Of a DNA stretch of 64,000 bases, positions 21,329 through 31,984 are shown one piece after another (the stretch's first letter is position 1; each line of letters opens with the position of its first letter). The notes beneath the pieces were generated by a model. The model made no database searches. It was not told the DNA's origin and was given only the letters and a program-made list of their open reading frames with translations. The position numbers were made by a program, and so were the translations under genes. Source of the DNA: Prostheceraeus crozeri (taxonomy: Eukaryota; Platyhelminthes; Polycladida; Euryleptidae); assembly GCA_907163375.1 (NCBI GenBank), contig CAJQUW010005364.1, forward strand, positions 146,902 through 210,901, in the 5' to 3' direction.

Positions 21329-22984
21329 CAGTCCGTTTCATAAAAAGTGGATCATCCTAAAATTTGACTAAATAAAACATAAGTATGATACAGAAAGCAT
21401 TTTTCATGTTATTGCATGTCCTTAATATATTTAGATGTCCTTATATAATCTGATAAGCTATGATACAGTAACGGTTCTTAAGAAGCTAATATTTTGTGGC
21501 CCTACCCTTATTGTCAATGACATTACCAATTCGTCTAGGCATTGATTCGATAATATCGTTGATTTTTGACTGATCTAACTTTCTCCACTCTCTTTTTAAC
21601 AGTGACGTAAGTTGTGATGCGCCATCTGTAGGTAGCAGTGAACGACGAACGTTACGTTTTAGAATACTCCATACATTTTCTATGGGATTCAGATCAGGAG
21701 AACGAGCTGGCCAAGATAATGTCCTAAGCCCTAATTGAGACTTGCACAAGTTGACTCTACTACTCCTGTGACACGTAGCATTATCATCCATAAATAACCA
21801 AGTCGATGGATCACCAGGTTGATCTGTCATTTGGCCAATGTTCATTCGTAAAACATTCACATAGCGTTCAGAATTCATGGTTCCTTGCTGTATGTGAAGT
21901 TCAGAGCAGCCATTGGTCCAAATGCCAGCCCAAATTAGTAGAGTCGCACCACCTTGTACCCGGGGACGATGTAAATGTCTCGGAATTTCCTGATCAGATT
22001 TTATCCATAATTTCAATCGACCCTCACTATCCTTCAGACGGACTGATGCCTCATAAGACCAGACAACCCGATCCCATTGATTTCGCCAGTGACAATGACT
22101 CATTGCCCATCTGAAACGTCTTTTTGTATGCTGATCTGATAATTCGATCTGAGAGGGTCTCTTACAGCTCTTGAAATTCGACTCAATAAGTCTTCTACGA
22201 ATAGTGGACTTAGAAATAGACGAGTATAGTGCAGCCATCTCAGTTAACGAGAGACTTGGATCAACTTTAACAAATCTCAAAATTAGGCGGTCTCTACGTT
22301 TGGATGTTTTGCGTGGACGGCCAGAGCCCTCTTTACGACAGAGTCGAAAATCATCATTATGCCATCGATGCACATTTGTGTAAGGGACATTTAGTCGCTT
22401 GCTTGCAGCTCGCAAAGAAAACCCTTGTTCTAGCAAGGCTGACACTTTGCCTTTTGTGAATGCGATCTCGTTATTGTTCATTTGTGCTTTGTATTGTTTT
22501 CAACCGGTAAGAGATAGATTTCTAGCTGAAAGCAATCAGGAGTGCTGCCAACACCACCGCAACGAAGTCAGGAAGCTATGGAACATGAAGTCCAGTTAAT
22601 CACATGTAGCAGTTACATTATTGTTGATGAATAATGGTGCTATACTGGCTCTGATTGACCGATATTCTTTAGTTTTGTTTTGCTTGATAGCTTTTGGCTT
22701 GTAGAACAACATATTACATAACAAAGGAAACAAATGTAATTTTATAAGAGTGAGGTATGATTTTGTGTAACATTGCTAAATGAAGATCAAATTATCTACT
22801 ACTTCTTTATCTATAACAGGAAAACAACTCAATATTCATGCTTGAAATTTCCAACAATGATATTAGTAAGCACAACTGACATATCTTCCAAATTTCAGAG
22901 AAATTCGTTCAAGTTTGGCGGAGTTAGACAAAGTTGAAGTTAAGGCGATGTTTAAGGGTGATCCATTTTTTATGAAACAATCTG
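21329..22984 (-). mobile_element. Tc1/mariner-superfamily transposon
   Basis: The inverted ends CAGTCCGTTTCATAAAAAGTGGATCA (21329) and, inverted, CAGATTGTTTCATAAAAAATGGATCA (to 22984) are about 26 bp with few mismatches. TA lies at both flanks (21327-21328, 22985-22986), the standard Tc1 target duplication. The 1.66-kb length and single minus-strand gene fit a Tc1-like element. Confidence 0.92.
21486..22481 (-). CDS. Tc1-like DD34E transposase with first catalytic Asp replaced
   Basis: The full-length 331-residue open frame carries paired helix-turn-helix domains (residues about 1-45 and 62-105), a GRPR AT-hook-like motif at 54-57, and the DDE core. The second Asp is D233 ('WLFMDDNATCH') and the Glu is E268 ('SPDLNPIENVWSILK'), 34 residues apart, which defines the Tc1 DD34E group. 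The first catalytic position, normally 'SDE', reads 'WSYEAS': TAT for the expected GAT at residue 143. One base change therefore probably kills a protein that is otherwise complete. The enzyme would perform cut-and-paste at TA. The reading frame is otherwise open and the ends are intact, so the element could perhaps still be mobilised in trans. Confidence 0.9.
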   Translation of the reverse strand: MNNNEIAFTKGKVSALLEQGFSLRAASKRLNVPYTNVHRWHNDDFRLCRKEGSGRPRKTSKRRDRLILRFVKVDPSLSLTEMAALYSSISKSTIRRRLIESNFKSCKRPSQIELSDQHTKRRFRWAMSHCHWRNQWDRVVWSYEASVRLKDSEGRLKLWIKSDQEIPRHLHRPRVQGGATLLIWAGIWTNGCSELHIQQGTMNSERYVNVLRMNIGQMTDQPGDPSTWLFMDDNATCHRSSRVNLCKSQLGLRTLSWPARSPDLNPIENVWSILKRNVRRSLLPTDGASQLTSLLKREWRKLDQSKINDIIESMPRRIGNVIDNKGRATKY

Positions 22985-24141
22985 TATTATCAGCTGATCA
23001 CCACCTCCCTCATTTCGTGCACGCGCATCTCCGATCATTGTCTTCTCCCCAACCATGTTGCTCGCACGCTTACCCTGCTTCCCTCGCACACTTTTTCCTC
23101 TCAGCGATGGAATCCTAAGTGAGTCCATGTCTCAGCGTTCTGTAGACTGAACCGATGCGCACGCGTGGGAACTGCAATACGTCCACCTCGGAAAACGGCT
23201 TTCGCCACTAGCGAAAGCAAAATTGCAGTGCAAAGAAAGGTACACAACCAGTACCGTCTATCAAGATTTTTTAATTTGGTCTGTATCGATACTAGAGCAT
23301 CATTTAAGTTGATTCAGCGCCGTCTATTTGCAACTCGAGGCGCAATTCTCTCGCTGCGCGTCGAAGAATTCTCGGTGATGACGTCAGCTGTGATACGGTG
23401 ACAATAAAGGACGGCAGCAGTACGCAGCGCTGACTGCAGCACTGAGGTGTCAGCCGTCTCAGTTAAAGGCGTGCGTGTACTAGGCGGCCAGTAAGAATGT
23501 TTAGTCATCGCTGCGGAGATGGGAAGTCATCTCTCTGTGCGCGCACTCTCCCGACGCCAACAATTGGTCGTGGCGGCCATCAAGATTTGCAGCGACGCAC
23601 AGGCGACCAAGATGTCGCAGCGACCAATAAAATGCATTACAGCCTATCACAGAGCGCGCACTTTCATGGTCGTTCATTTTTGAGGCCGCAGCGGCCTTAG
23701 TGCGCGTACGTCGCAAGTCCCGTTTGCTCTGAACATTTTCCGATGGAGACAGGACATTAAACTTGAAGTACGATTTGTTCAAAACGGTTAAAAGCAACCA
23801 CAGGAAATCTTAAAGGATCGGGCTTTTCTGATGTTGAACTAGGATCGAAAAGGGACCGGCTGTAAAGCTTCCACTGAGAAGTCTGGATTAGAAATATTGA
23901 ATGCCATGAATAATTGAGCATGTAGTAATCGTGGGTGTTAGCATGAGAGCTGATAGTTGTGTTCCGTCATTTGTTAAACATAATTGCGTTTCGAACAGCC
24001 TTAAATGCGTTAAAGAACGAACGGTGTTCTAGCGATGCCAATATGCAAACCTGTATGAATAATCTACAAAAAAGACTGCGATAATGGTTTCAAATACTAT
24101 CCTTGTGCAAATATTTGCTTGAAAAGTCCCTGCATTATAAT
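22985..24141. other. Unassigned stretch
   Basis: No gene or element is recognised. There is a GC-richer patch at about 23150-23730, with a small hairpin GCTTTCGC-CACTA-GCGAAAGC near 23200-23220 and several short frames without family features. It may be host intergenic DNA. Confidence 0.3.
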
Positions 24142-24626
24142 GAGAAATTGGCTGGAGTCAGGGAAAAAGCCAAGGTGTTCGGTTCACGTTTTCTTAAAAA
24201 AGACACGATGCATTTCGTGAACCTCCGGCGCACATGTTCACGCGAATAATGAAGACATTGCACAGTTGGTGACAGACGCTCAGTCGATGACATCATAGCG
24301 CGGATGATGTGTAACTACAGTGCTGAAATAAATAATGTACTCAGACGAATACTACTAAAATTAAAAAACAAAAGTAGAAAGGCAAAGTCAAAAAAAAGGA
24401 AAAAGACAATTGAAAGTCGAGGATCATAGTATCTCACTCCACACAGATCCAACGTTGCATTCCACCTTGTTGACACTGTTGAACTTATTGGACCACAACG
24501 ATTCTTTAATGACACGTCTTCGGTACATGGGATCGCTGTCAACTGTACCACAATTGTCCGCGTAAGCATGTGCGCCGGAGGTGAACCGAACACCTTGGCT
24601 TTTTCCCTGACTCCAACCGATTTCTC
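24142..24626. repeat. Fold-back inverted repeat
   Basis: The 46-bp arm at 24142-24187 (GAGAAATTGGCTGGAGTCAG...) is matched in reverse complement at 24581-24626, with two mismatches. The pairing continues with a second block (24222-24236 against 24567-24581) once an extra segment of about 34 bp in the left arm is skipped. The spacer is about 330 bp. One minus-strand frame over the right arm contains 'STRWNATLDL', faintly like a hAT transposase end, but this is too weak to call. Confidence 0.6.
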
Positions 24627-25172
24627 TTCAAATATTTCTTCTAACCATATCTTTAACATTTTTTACTCGCAATGATAATGGCAATTAAGTCAAATTTAAT
24701 TATATCACCGATAGTTGTAGGCGCAAAATATGATAATTTCGCAAAATGTGCAGTCAGTATCACGGTATTTAAATGATACCGTGATAAATGTTCTAGAAGC
24801 CGAACTAGTTGTACTTGCGACTGTGACATTTTCGCACCATTGCAAATGAAGAGCGGATTTTTAACCTTATCAGGAAAAAACAGACAAAGAACAGATCATC
24901 ATTATCATCCTACACTCTAAACAGCTCCCGAATTTTTCAGAAAAATATCTTTGATGATCTGCCTTTTCAGGATCGAGATTTTGACGATTACAGCACAAAG
25001 AATCATTACGAAACGAGTGAATAGCCTTACTTATCATTTATCATTTAATTCGACAGTTGTGTTGTGTCTCGTGCTCCGTCGCTGCTGCTTCGTGTCTGTC
25101 ACACCTGGCTTCCACCAGTCTATTCCTCTTGGTACTCGCAACGATTGGAGTTCCTAGTTTATTCTCCAATTT
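24627..25172. other. Unassigned stretch left of the Polinton
   Basis: No gene is recognised. A perfect 10-bp palindromic pair (ATCACGGTAT/ATACCGTGAT, 7-bp loop) lies at 24759-24785. The Polinton target site is at 25173. Confidence 0.3.
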
Positions 25173-25178
25173 GCTTTG
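25173..25178. repeat. Polinton target-site duplication (left)
   Basis: GCTTTG directly before the element, repeated at 57245-57250 directly after it. Six bases is the family norm. Confidence 0.9.
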
Positions 25179-28100
25179 AGTAGTAAGAAAACGGCGAACA
25201 CCAGATAGCGCAAGATGGCCGCCATCGCTGACTCCCCCCCCCTCCCCCTCCCCCTCCCCCTCCCCTCCCCCTCCCCCTCCCCTCCCCCCCCTCTGGAACG
25301 GCAGAGTGTCGTGGTCGGCCGCCGTGGTGCTTTGGGTCTGAGTGTCGTGGTGGACTTGGGCGACCGCCAGGATTAGTCTTGAGGCTATAGTGTGTGATGT
25401 TTTTCGTGCTGAATGTTGGGTTGTAAAATGGGTTGTTTCGAGTGGAAGGAGTGGTTGGATGAGAAAACGGAGGTCGGATTCGTGTTCAGCGTGAAATTCT
25501 GCATCGGTAGGGTGAGTTTCAAGGCAATCGGTGAGAAAAAATTTTCAACATTTTTCGAAAAACGACAGAGTTAGAATTTGGGACGTTTTGGTGTGTAGCG
25601 TCCAAACGAAGCATCGGATGAGAAAACGGAGGCCAGATTCGGAATCTACGTGAAATTTTGGGTTAGGAAGGATGTTTCCAGCGAAATCGGAGAGAAAAAA
25701 TTTTCACTGACCTCCCCCCCCCCTCTGGACAGCTTGCTTCGATTTTGGCTTCTAGTGGACGGATTTTGTCGTGCGATAGCTCGTTTGAAAGCTAAGAGTG
25801 AGACAAATTCAGTGAAAGAATCGGCTTGTTCCTATCTGTCTTCGTTTAGATGTGAGACGCCATTTAAGATTTTGGGACATTGGCGAAAAACGACAGAGTT
25901 AGAATTTGGGACGTTTTGGGCTGTAGCTTCAAAACGAAGGCTCGGATGGGAAAACGGATTTCAGATTTGGAATCAGCGTGAAATTCTTTATCTGTATGGT
26001 GAGTTTCAAGTCAATCGGAGAGAAAAAATTTTCAACATTTTTCGAAAAAACGACAGAGTTAGAATTTGGGACGTTTTGGTGTGTAGCGCCCAAACGAAGC
26101 ATCGGATGAGAAAACGGAGGCCAGATTCGGAATCTACGTGAAATTTTGGGTTAGGAAGGATGTTTCCAGCGAAATCGGAGAGAAAAAATTTTCTGCTGAC
26201 GTCCCCCCCCCTCTGGACAGCTTGCTTCGATTTCGGCTTCTAGTGGACGGATTTTGTCGTGCGATAGCTCGTTTGAAAGCTAAGAGTGAGACAAATTCAG
26301 TGAAAGAATCGGCTTGTTCCTATCTGTCTTCGTTCAAAAGTTAGAGCGGTTACAAGATTTTAGGTCGGAGCTCGCTTACCTGAAAAAATCCTAAGTGTCA
26401 GAGTGACTTTGTATGGGTAAAATTTTGAAAATTTTCCAAAGTGTGGAATTTCGACCTGGGACCGTCACCAAAACATTTTTCATCAAATTCTGAAATTTCG
26501 CTGACCTCCCCCCCCCTCTGGACAGCTTGCTTCGATTTTGGCTTCCAGTGGATGGATTTTGTCGTGCGATAGCTCGTTTGAAAGCTAAGAGTGAGACAAG
26601 TTCAGTGAAAGAATCGGCTTGTTCCTATCTGTCTTCGTTCAAAAGTTAGAGCGGTTACAAGATTTTAGGTCGGAGCTCGCTTACCTGAAAAAATCCTAAG
26701 TGTCAGAGTGACTTTGTATGGGTAAAATTTTGAAAATTTTCCAAAGTGTGGAATTTCGACCTGGGACCGTCACCAAAACATTTTTCATCAAATTCTGAAA
26801 TTTCGCTGACCTCCCCCCCCCTCTGGACAGCTTGCTTCGATTTTGGCTTCCAGTGGATGGATTTTGTCGTGCGATAGCTCGTTTGAAAGCTAAGAGTGAG
26901 ACAAATTCACTGAAAGAATCGGCTTGTTCCTATCTGTCTTCGTTTAGATGTGAGACGCCATTTAAGATTTTGGGACATTGGCGAAAATCGACAGAGTTAG
27001 AATTTGGGACGTTTTGGGCTGTAGCTTCAAAACGAAGCATCGGATGGGAAAACGGATTTCAGATTTGGAATCAGCGTGAAATTCTTTATCTGTATGGTGA
27101 GTTTCAAGTCAATCGGAGAGAAAAAATTTTCAACATTTTTCGAAAAAACGACAGAGTTAGAATTTGGGACGTTTTGGTGTGTAGCGCCCAAACGAAGCAT
27201 CGGATGAGAAAACGGAGGCCAGATTCGGAATCTACGTGAAATTTTGGGTTAGGAAGGATGTTTCCAGCGAAATCGGAGAGAAAAAATTTTCTGCTGACGT
27301 CCCCCCCCCTTCTGGACAGCTTGCTTCGATTTCGGCTTCTAGTGGACGGATTTTGTCGTGCGATAGCTCGTTTGAAAGCTAAGAGTGAGACAAATTCAGT
27401 GAAAGAATCGGCTTGTTCCTATCTGTCTTCGTTCAAAAGTTAGAGCGGTTACAAGATTTTAGGTCGGAGCTCGCTTACCTGAGAAAATCCTAAGTGTCAG
27501 AGTGACTTTGTATGGGTAAAATTTTGAAAATTTTCCAAAGTGTGGAATTTCGACCTGGGACCGTCACCAAAACATTTTTCATCAAATTCTGAAATTTCGC
27601 TGACCTCCCCCCCCCCTCTGGACAGCTTGCTTCGATTTTGGCTTCCAGTGGATGGATTTTGTCGTGCGATAGCTCGTTTGAAAGCTAAGAGTGAGACAAG
27701 TTCAGTGAAAGAATCGGCTTGTTCCTATCTGTCTTCGTTCAAAAGTTAGAGCGGTTACAAGATTTTAGGTCGGAGCTCGCTTACCTGAAAAAATCCTAAG
27801 TGTCAGAGTGACTTTGTATGGGTAAAATTTTGAAAATTTTCCAAAGTGTGGAATTTCGACCTGGGACCGTCACCAAAACATTTTTCATCAAATTCTGAAA
27901 TTTCGCTGACCTCCCCCCCCTCTGGACAGCTTGCTTCGATTTTGGCTTCCAGTGGATGGATTTTGTCGTGCGATAGCTCGTTTGAAAGCTAAGAGTGAGA
28001 CAAATTCACTGAAAGAATCGGCTTGTTCCTATCTGTCTTCGTTTAGATGTGAGACGCCATTTAAGATTTTGGGACATTGGCGAAAAACGACAGAGTTAGA

Positions 28101-28180
28101 ATTTGGGACGTTTTGGGCTGTAGCTTCAAAACGAAGGCTCGGATGGGAAAACGGAGGCCAGATTCGGATTCAGCGTCAAA
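25179..28180. repeat. Polinton left terminal inverted repeat (~3.0 kb) with higher-order repeats
   Basis: A polypyrimidine C-tract at about 25234-25290 follows the terminal GATGGCCGCCATC palindrome. Beyond it a module starting CTGAC(C/G)TCCCCCC...TCTGGACAGCTTGCTTCG recurs at about 25707, 26196, 26501, 26806, 27294, 27600 and 27906. Spacings are 489, 305, 305, 488, 306 and 306, a higher-order unit of about 1.1 kb present twice plus a partial. Open frames repeated here (for example within 25650-26141 and 26832-27239) are by-products of the repeat and not genes. Confidence 0.9.
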
Positions 28181-29381
28181 TTCTACATGGAAATGGTGTA
28201 TTTCTAGCTCAATCGGAGCACTAGAACCGGAGATAGACGGGATTTTTAGTGTTTGGATGATGGGTATTACGTCATCAGCTGATCGCCACACACTATATAA
28301 GCTGGGAACCGACGGAGACTTGTCATTTAGAGGAGAACGATTGTCAGAGGTAGGTCGTCTCTCTGAGCTCCGATGATAGCTTCGGACATTCCAAATTCCA
28401 AGTTTCTGTAAGAAACCGACTTAGAAAATTTCATTGCTGATATCAGCTAAGCCGTCAGACTTAGAGGTTCGCCAGGAGATGGCCTTCGTCTCCAGGCCAT
28501 AAAAGACTCCAAAACTTTAAAGGCTTGTAACTTTGCTTCTACAAGTCCGTTTGACTTGATTCAAAAAAGGTTCGGTCGCTATTGACCTGCCCTAAGTGAT
28601 GGACTACTTATAAAATTTTATAAGTAGTGCTAAAAAGTTGAAAATTTTAAATTCACTAGTTTTGGAGGTTTTCTGGGGTTTTCGACCCTGCTGAAGTCAA
28701 TGAAAGCATTTTTAATGATGTCTGAGCCAGTCTTCTCATGGTATAAGCGGCTTTTCACTGAAAGCGAGCAAGACATGGAGAGTTTTGCTGTAATATTCCA
28801 CTGACAGGGTGTTCCTTCGGGACGGCGGACGATGCCGTAGTGATAAGTGTGGCAAGGGAATGTGTCATATTTAAGACCGTAACCGCTGGGGCAACTCATG
28901 TTGGGCATTTGACACAGCTCTCAACGTAGCACTTTGAACGCCAATCGGTTGAGTCTTAGCTATCTTGTCATGGGTGGCCTCTAAACATCTCCATTGCAAA
29001 ACGCTGGTGAATCAAGCACTCTACGGCTTGCTATCAAGCAGATCAAAGCAATAACTTGGGATGTTTCCTCAAGGTTTTCAAGTATGCTGAGTTCAAATCT
29101 GCTATCAGATTTCAAATTTAACTAAGTCTAAGGCAGCTTTGAGGGGTTAGATCCCAGCTACTGTTCACTACCTTTGACTCGGCGTTGCTGTTACCACTTC
29201 GGGGCAGTGACAATGATGTCTTAAGCTGTAAATAGCGGGTATCGGGGAAGATCTCTCACTTCCCTAGTGATCAGTACAAGGCCTTCGGGCTGTCGACGGG
29301 ATCGAGTGCCACTCACTACACTCAAATCTATCATTCCTCACTAAGTGTAAAAATCATTGTTTTCCGTTTTTCGCTTCAGAA
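28181..29381 (+). promoter_or_regulatory. Promoter and long 5' leader of the first Polinton gene
   Basis: A CRE-like TTACGTCATC at 28267-28276 and a strong TATA box (TATATAAG) at 28294-28301 precede a likely start near 28325. A donor-like CAGAG|GTAGGT near 28349 and an acceptor-like TTTTTCGCTTCAG just before the ATG at 29382 suggest a leader intron of about 1 kb. No other gene is credible in the stretch. Confidence 0.5.
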
Positions 29382-30440
29382 ATGCCGAAATACAATAATA
29401 TGAAGACCAGTTTCAAACTGTGTCAATGCCGGAAGGTATTCCGAGCTGACGCCTTCAAAAAGCACGCTTGTACTAACAAGAAACAGATAGGGGTCGCTCG
29501 CTACTATTGCGGAGTCCACAAAGTCAGTCGCTTAAGTGAGCGGCTGGAGGATTGGCACTCACAACACAGCGAGTGTCAAACAGGCGAAGTAGGCGAAGAA
29601 GAACGGAGTTCACTCTTCGCCACTGAGCTCCGTTCTTTAGAGCTACAATCTGCCAACGAGCAAGAACGGAGTTCACTCTTCACCACTGAGGCCACTGAGC
29701 TACAATCCGCCATTGAAGCGATTGCCGCTGTATCCTCGCTTAGTAGCGAGAGTTCGCTGACCAGCAGCGATAGTGAGGAGGAGGAGGGAGAGCTACAGTC
29801 GCAACTTATCAAGGACGTCGACCTCGATCGCGAGACCCCTACAGCCGTAACTGTGAGTGGAATTGCAACACAATGTCGCAATTTTGTCAAGCGCCCGCCG
29901 GTGATCGCCGAACGGGATAGATTAAAGAAAGAGGCGGAGAAGTTGAAGGAGGAGGCCTTCTCATACAAGGCAAAGTATGAGGACCTAAAGAACGTGGCCG
30001 GAGAGATGAAGAAGGTGAAGGAGAGATTAAGCGAGCGGGATGGCGAGTTGGAGCAGGAGAGGCTCAAGACTCTCGAGGGGAAAGCCAGAGAAGAGGCTTT
30101 GCTAGCAGAGAGGGAAAGTAGGGAGAAGGAGATACGAAGGTTGAAGGAGGAAGTGGAGAGACTCCGTGTGCAGATGGCTAAGGTTGTCGAGACGAACCAC
30201 GAGCTGCACCGTTCGGCGCAGCTGGTGGATCGCGATCGAAGGGTGCGTTCCAGTCGTCTGCACATCCCTATTAGAAAGGGGAGAGTAGCAGAAACTCCTC
30301 TCTTGTACGAGCGTGGAAGAGGGGAGAAATGCTACTCTCGGGTGAAGAAAGGGGTGGAGTGTCTACACTTCACCTTCGATCATCGTGATCCGATCTCGAA
30401 TTTCCTTTATGAGGAAGCGTCCGAGAAGATCTGTAAGTAA
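29382..30440 (+). CDS. Polinton coiled-coil protein with N-terminal zinc-finger-like motif
   Basis: 352 residues, unrecognised family. The N-terminus (residues 13-31) has 'CQCRKVFRADAFKKHAC', a C2HC-type finger-like pattern. Residues 60-150 are Ser/Glu-rich with two near-repeats of 'ERSSLF(A/T)TE'. Residues about 180-285 form a long, highly charged coiled coil (repeated KEE/REK heptads). A donor GTAAGT at 30433 close to the end of the frame and an acceptor TTTCTTTACAG at 30482-30492 suggest that the last codons are spliced onto a short Pro/Gln-rich exon ending near 30553. It is the first gene inside the left TIR, driven by the promoter at about 28270-28300. It could be a structural or DNA-binding protein; the function is unknown. 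Confidence 0.6.
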   Translation: MPKYNNMKTSFKLCQCRKVFRADAFKKHACTNKKQIGVARYYCGVHKVSRLSERLEDWHSQHSECQTGEVGEEERSSLFATELRSLELQSANEQERSSLFTTEATELQSAIEAIAAVSSLSSESSLTSSDSEEEEGELQSQLIKDVDLDRETPTAVTVSGIATQCRNFVKRPPVIAERDRLKKEAEKLKEEAFSYKAKYEDLKNVAGEMKKVKERLSERDGELEQERLKTLEGKAREEALLAERESREKEIRRLKEEVERLRVQMAKVVETNHELHRSAQLVDRDRRVRSSRLHIPIRKGRVAETPLLYERGRGEKCYSRVKKGVECLHFTFDHRDPISNFLYEEASEKICK

Positions 30441-30555
30441 AAATGACTAAATTGATATGTAAGATGATAACTCACTACTTCTTTCTTTACAGACATCCAA
30501 GAGAAGCGACCACCCGCCCCGTTGCCGGAGCCGCAGTCGAAACAACAAGCCTGAG

Positions 30556-31303
30556 TCCCTACCACACACCCCGAGAACGAACCATCGGCTCTCTTAAGGG
30601 CCACCATGGGGCAAGACATGATAGAACCTCCTCGCGGTTTGCCCTGGGCAGTCTTCGGACTGGCGAATACTATCATTAAGTTGAATCTGCTATCAGTCAA
30701 CTTGAACGTCGCAAATGAAGTTCGGTGTAATACTTCCTTTCGACGGGCGTTCCTGTAAAGGGCGGCGGTGAAACCCGTAGCTATGTATACCGCAAGGGAC
30801 ATTCGGCAATGGTCAATCTTGTTAAACCTCTCTGCGTCATGTTTGCAAGTGATTGCCTCTGTCTCAACGTAGTATGCATTCGCGTCAGGGCGACATTTAG
30901 CCAACTGTCGAAGGTTGCCTAAAACTTTCCATTGCATACGTTATGAGAACCATGAGTTCTACCTGTCTCTATCAATGAGACGAATTGATGAATGGAATGA
31001 AATGGGAGGACACTCACGCGCCACACGCAACATAACACACTTCTCTCTTCCATAGTCTAACAAGCTCTTTACACATGGATCGCAGTCGATTGTTATCCCT
31101 GTATCAGAAGTGTAAGCTATCTTAATTTTATCTAACACTATTTCATCTACCATCATCGCCCATATGAAATGTTATAAGATTTACAAGTTAGACTAAGCGT
31201 GCTACTATTTCCAAATGAAAAAGTATACATGGTTAAATCATCCACTGAAGCCCCATTCAAGTAAGTCAGTATGAAAGCAAAGATAATACGAAATAAACAT
31301 TTA
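30556..31303. other. Polinton gene-poor stretch
   Basis: No convincing gene. A minus-strand frame (within 30407-30937) overlaps the end of the coiled-coil gene. On the minus strand, 30937-30780 resembles 29005-28900 at DNA level (CAATGGA(G/A)A...GCTAA...CTACGTTGAGA), pointing to an old internal duplication. Confidence 0.3.
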
Positions 31304-31759
31304 TTATGGCATGTATTTCAAAAGGTCTTCATCGTCAATATCGTCCCAGAGTCTGGCTTCACATAGATAACAAAAACAGTTCAGTTGCTTTAATCGTTCT
31401 TCCACTGCAAGCCTCACTTTATCAATATACTCCCACTCTGCCATAGTTCGTGGCTGGGAGTTAGGGGTGTACCACTCCCATAATTGGTGGAGGAATTTCG
31501 TGCTGGTGATCTCCATCACATCGTCAGTATCGTACTGGAGATACTTCCACCTCACGCCTGTTAAGTCGGGACACTCCTTCTCACATACACTCTCCTCTTC
31601 CTCGTCCGCTGGTAATGATAACTTTCGTATATTGTCCAGTCGGTACACCTTCTCCACCTTCGCCTTTCTTGGTGCATTTGGTGTAACGAGCACCTTTGCT
31701 GATGTGCATGGAGAGGAGAACTCCAATGCGGTATTTGGTGTTGTTGGAGGACTTGTCAT
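31304..31759 (-). CDS. Polinton protein of unknown function (151 aa)
   Basis: Open frame with a Thr/Pro/Ser-rich first 30 residues, an acidic patch (DEEEES), then a globular-looking half with conserved-type Trp/Tyr ('GVRWKYLQYDTDDVME', 'LHQLWEWYTP') and a CxxC ('CYLCEARLW') near the acidic C-terminus. I do not recognise the family. It is divergent from the polymerase gene, with about 225 bp between the two starts. That gap holds the polymerase promoter and may serve both. Codon texture resembles the neighbouring element genes. Confidence 0.55.
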   Translation of the reverse strand: MTSPPTTPNTALEFSSPCTSAKVLVTPNAPRKAKVEKVYRLDNIRKLSLPADEEEESVCEKECPDLTGVRWKYLQYDTDDVMEITSTKFLHQLWEWYTPNSQPRTMAEWEYIDKVRLAVEERLKQLNCFCYLCEARLWDDIDDEDLLKYMP

Positions 31760-31832
31760 GTTGTCTTTGAAATGCTGACTTTGAATAATGATAACTTTAA
31801 CATTTTTCTAATTCTAAAGTATACACAAGCAG

Positions 31833-31984
31833 CCAATCAGAATGAACATCCAATGAATGAAGAGAATGAAAGTATATAAGCAAAGTGACATTCATATCAT
31901 TTCATTTAATCTGTGAATCATACAAGTGACGAACGCACGATCTCTCTCTTTGACTATTATTCTGTCTGATCATATTTCATTAAA
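31833..31984 (+). promoter_or_regulatory. TATA promoter and leader of the DNA polymerase gene
   Basis: CCAAT boxes at 31833-31837 and 31850-31854 precede TATATAAG at 31873-31880. The leader GAATCATACAAGTGACGAACGCAC (31915-31938) starts 42 bp from the TATA box. The ATG at 31985-31987 is followed at once by GTAAGT. The same arrangement, spacing and leader occur inverted at 55476-55606 before the last gene of the element. Confidence 0.75.

Noticed and set aside
25700-27910. CRISPR-like regular spacing of repeats
   Set aside because: The repeat units are hundreds of bases long with repeated, not unique, intervening sequence, and the genome is eukaryotic. These are tandem TIR modules.
25650-28376. 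Recurring open frames sharing 'AIARLKAKSETNSVKESACS'
   Set aside because: They are copies of the TIR repeat module, mirrored at 55617-56756. Their lengths vary with repeat number and no start or promoter is conserved.
29576-30265. 229-codon minus-strand Ser/Leu-rich frame
   Set aside because: Antisense shadow of the coiled-coil gene; Glu/Lys-rich coding reads as Ser/Leu/Phe-rich in reverse.
30407-30937. 176-codon minus-strand frame
   Set aside because: Overlaps the end of the coiled-coil gene and its likely second exon, with no recognisable domain.
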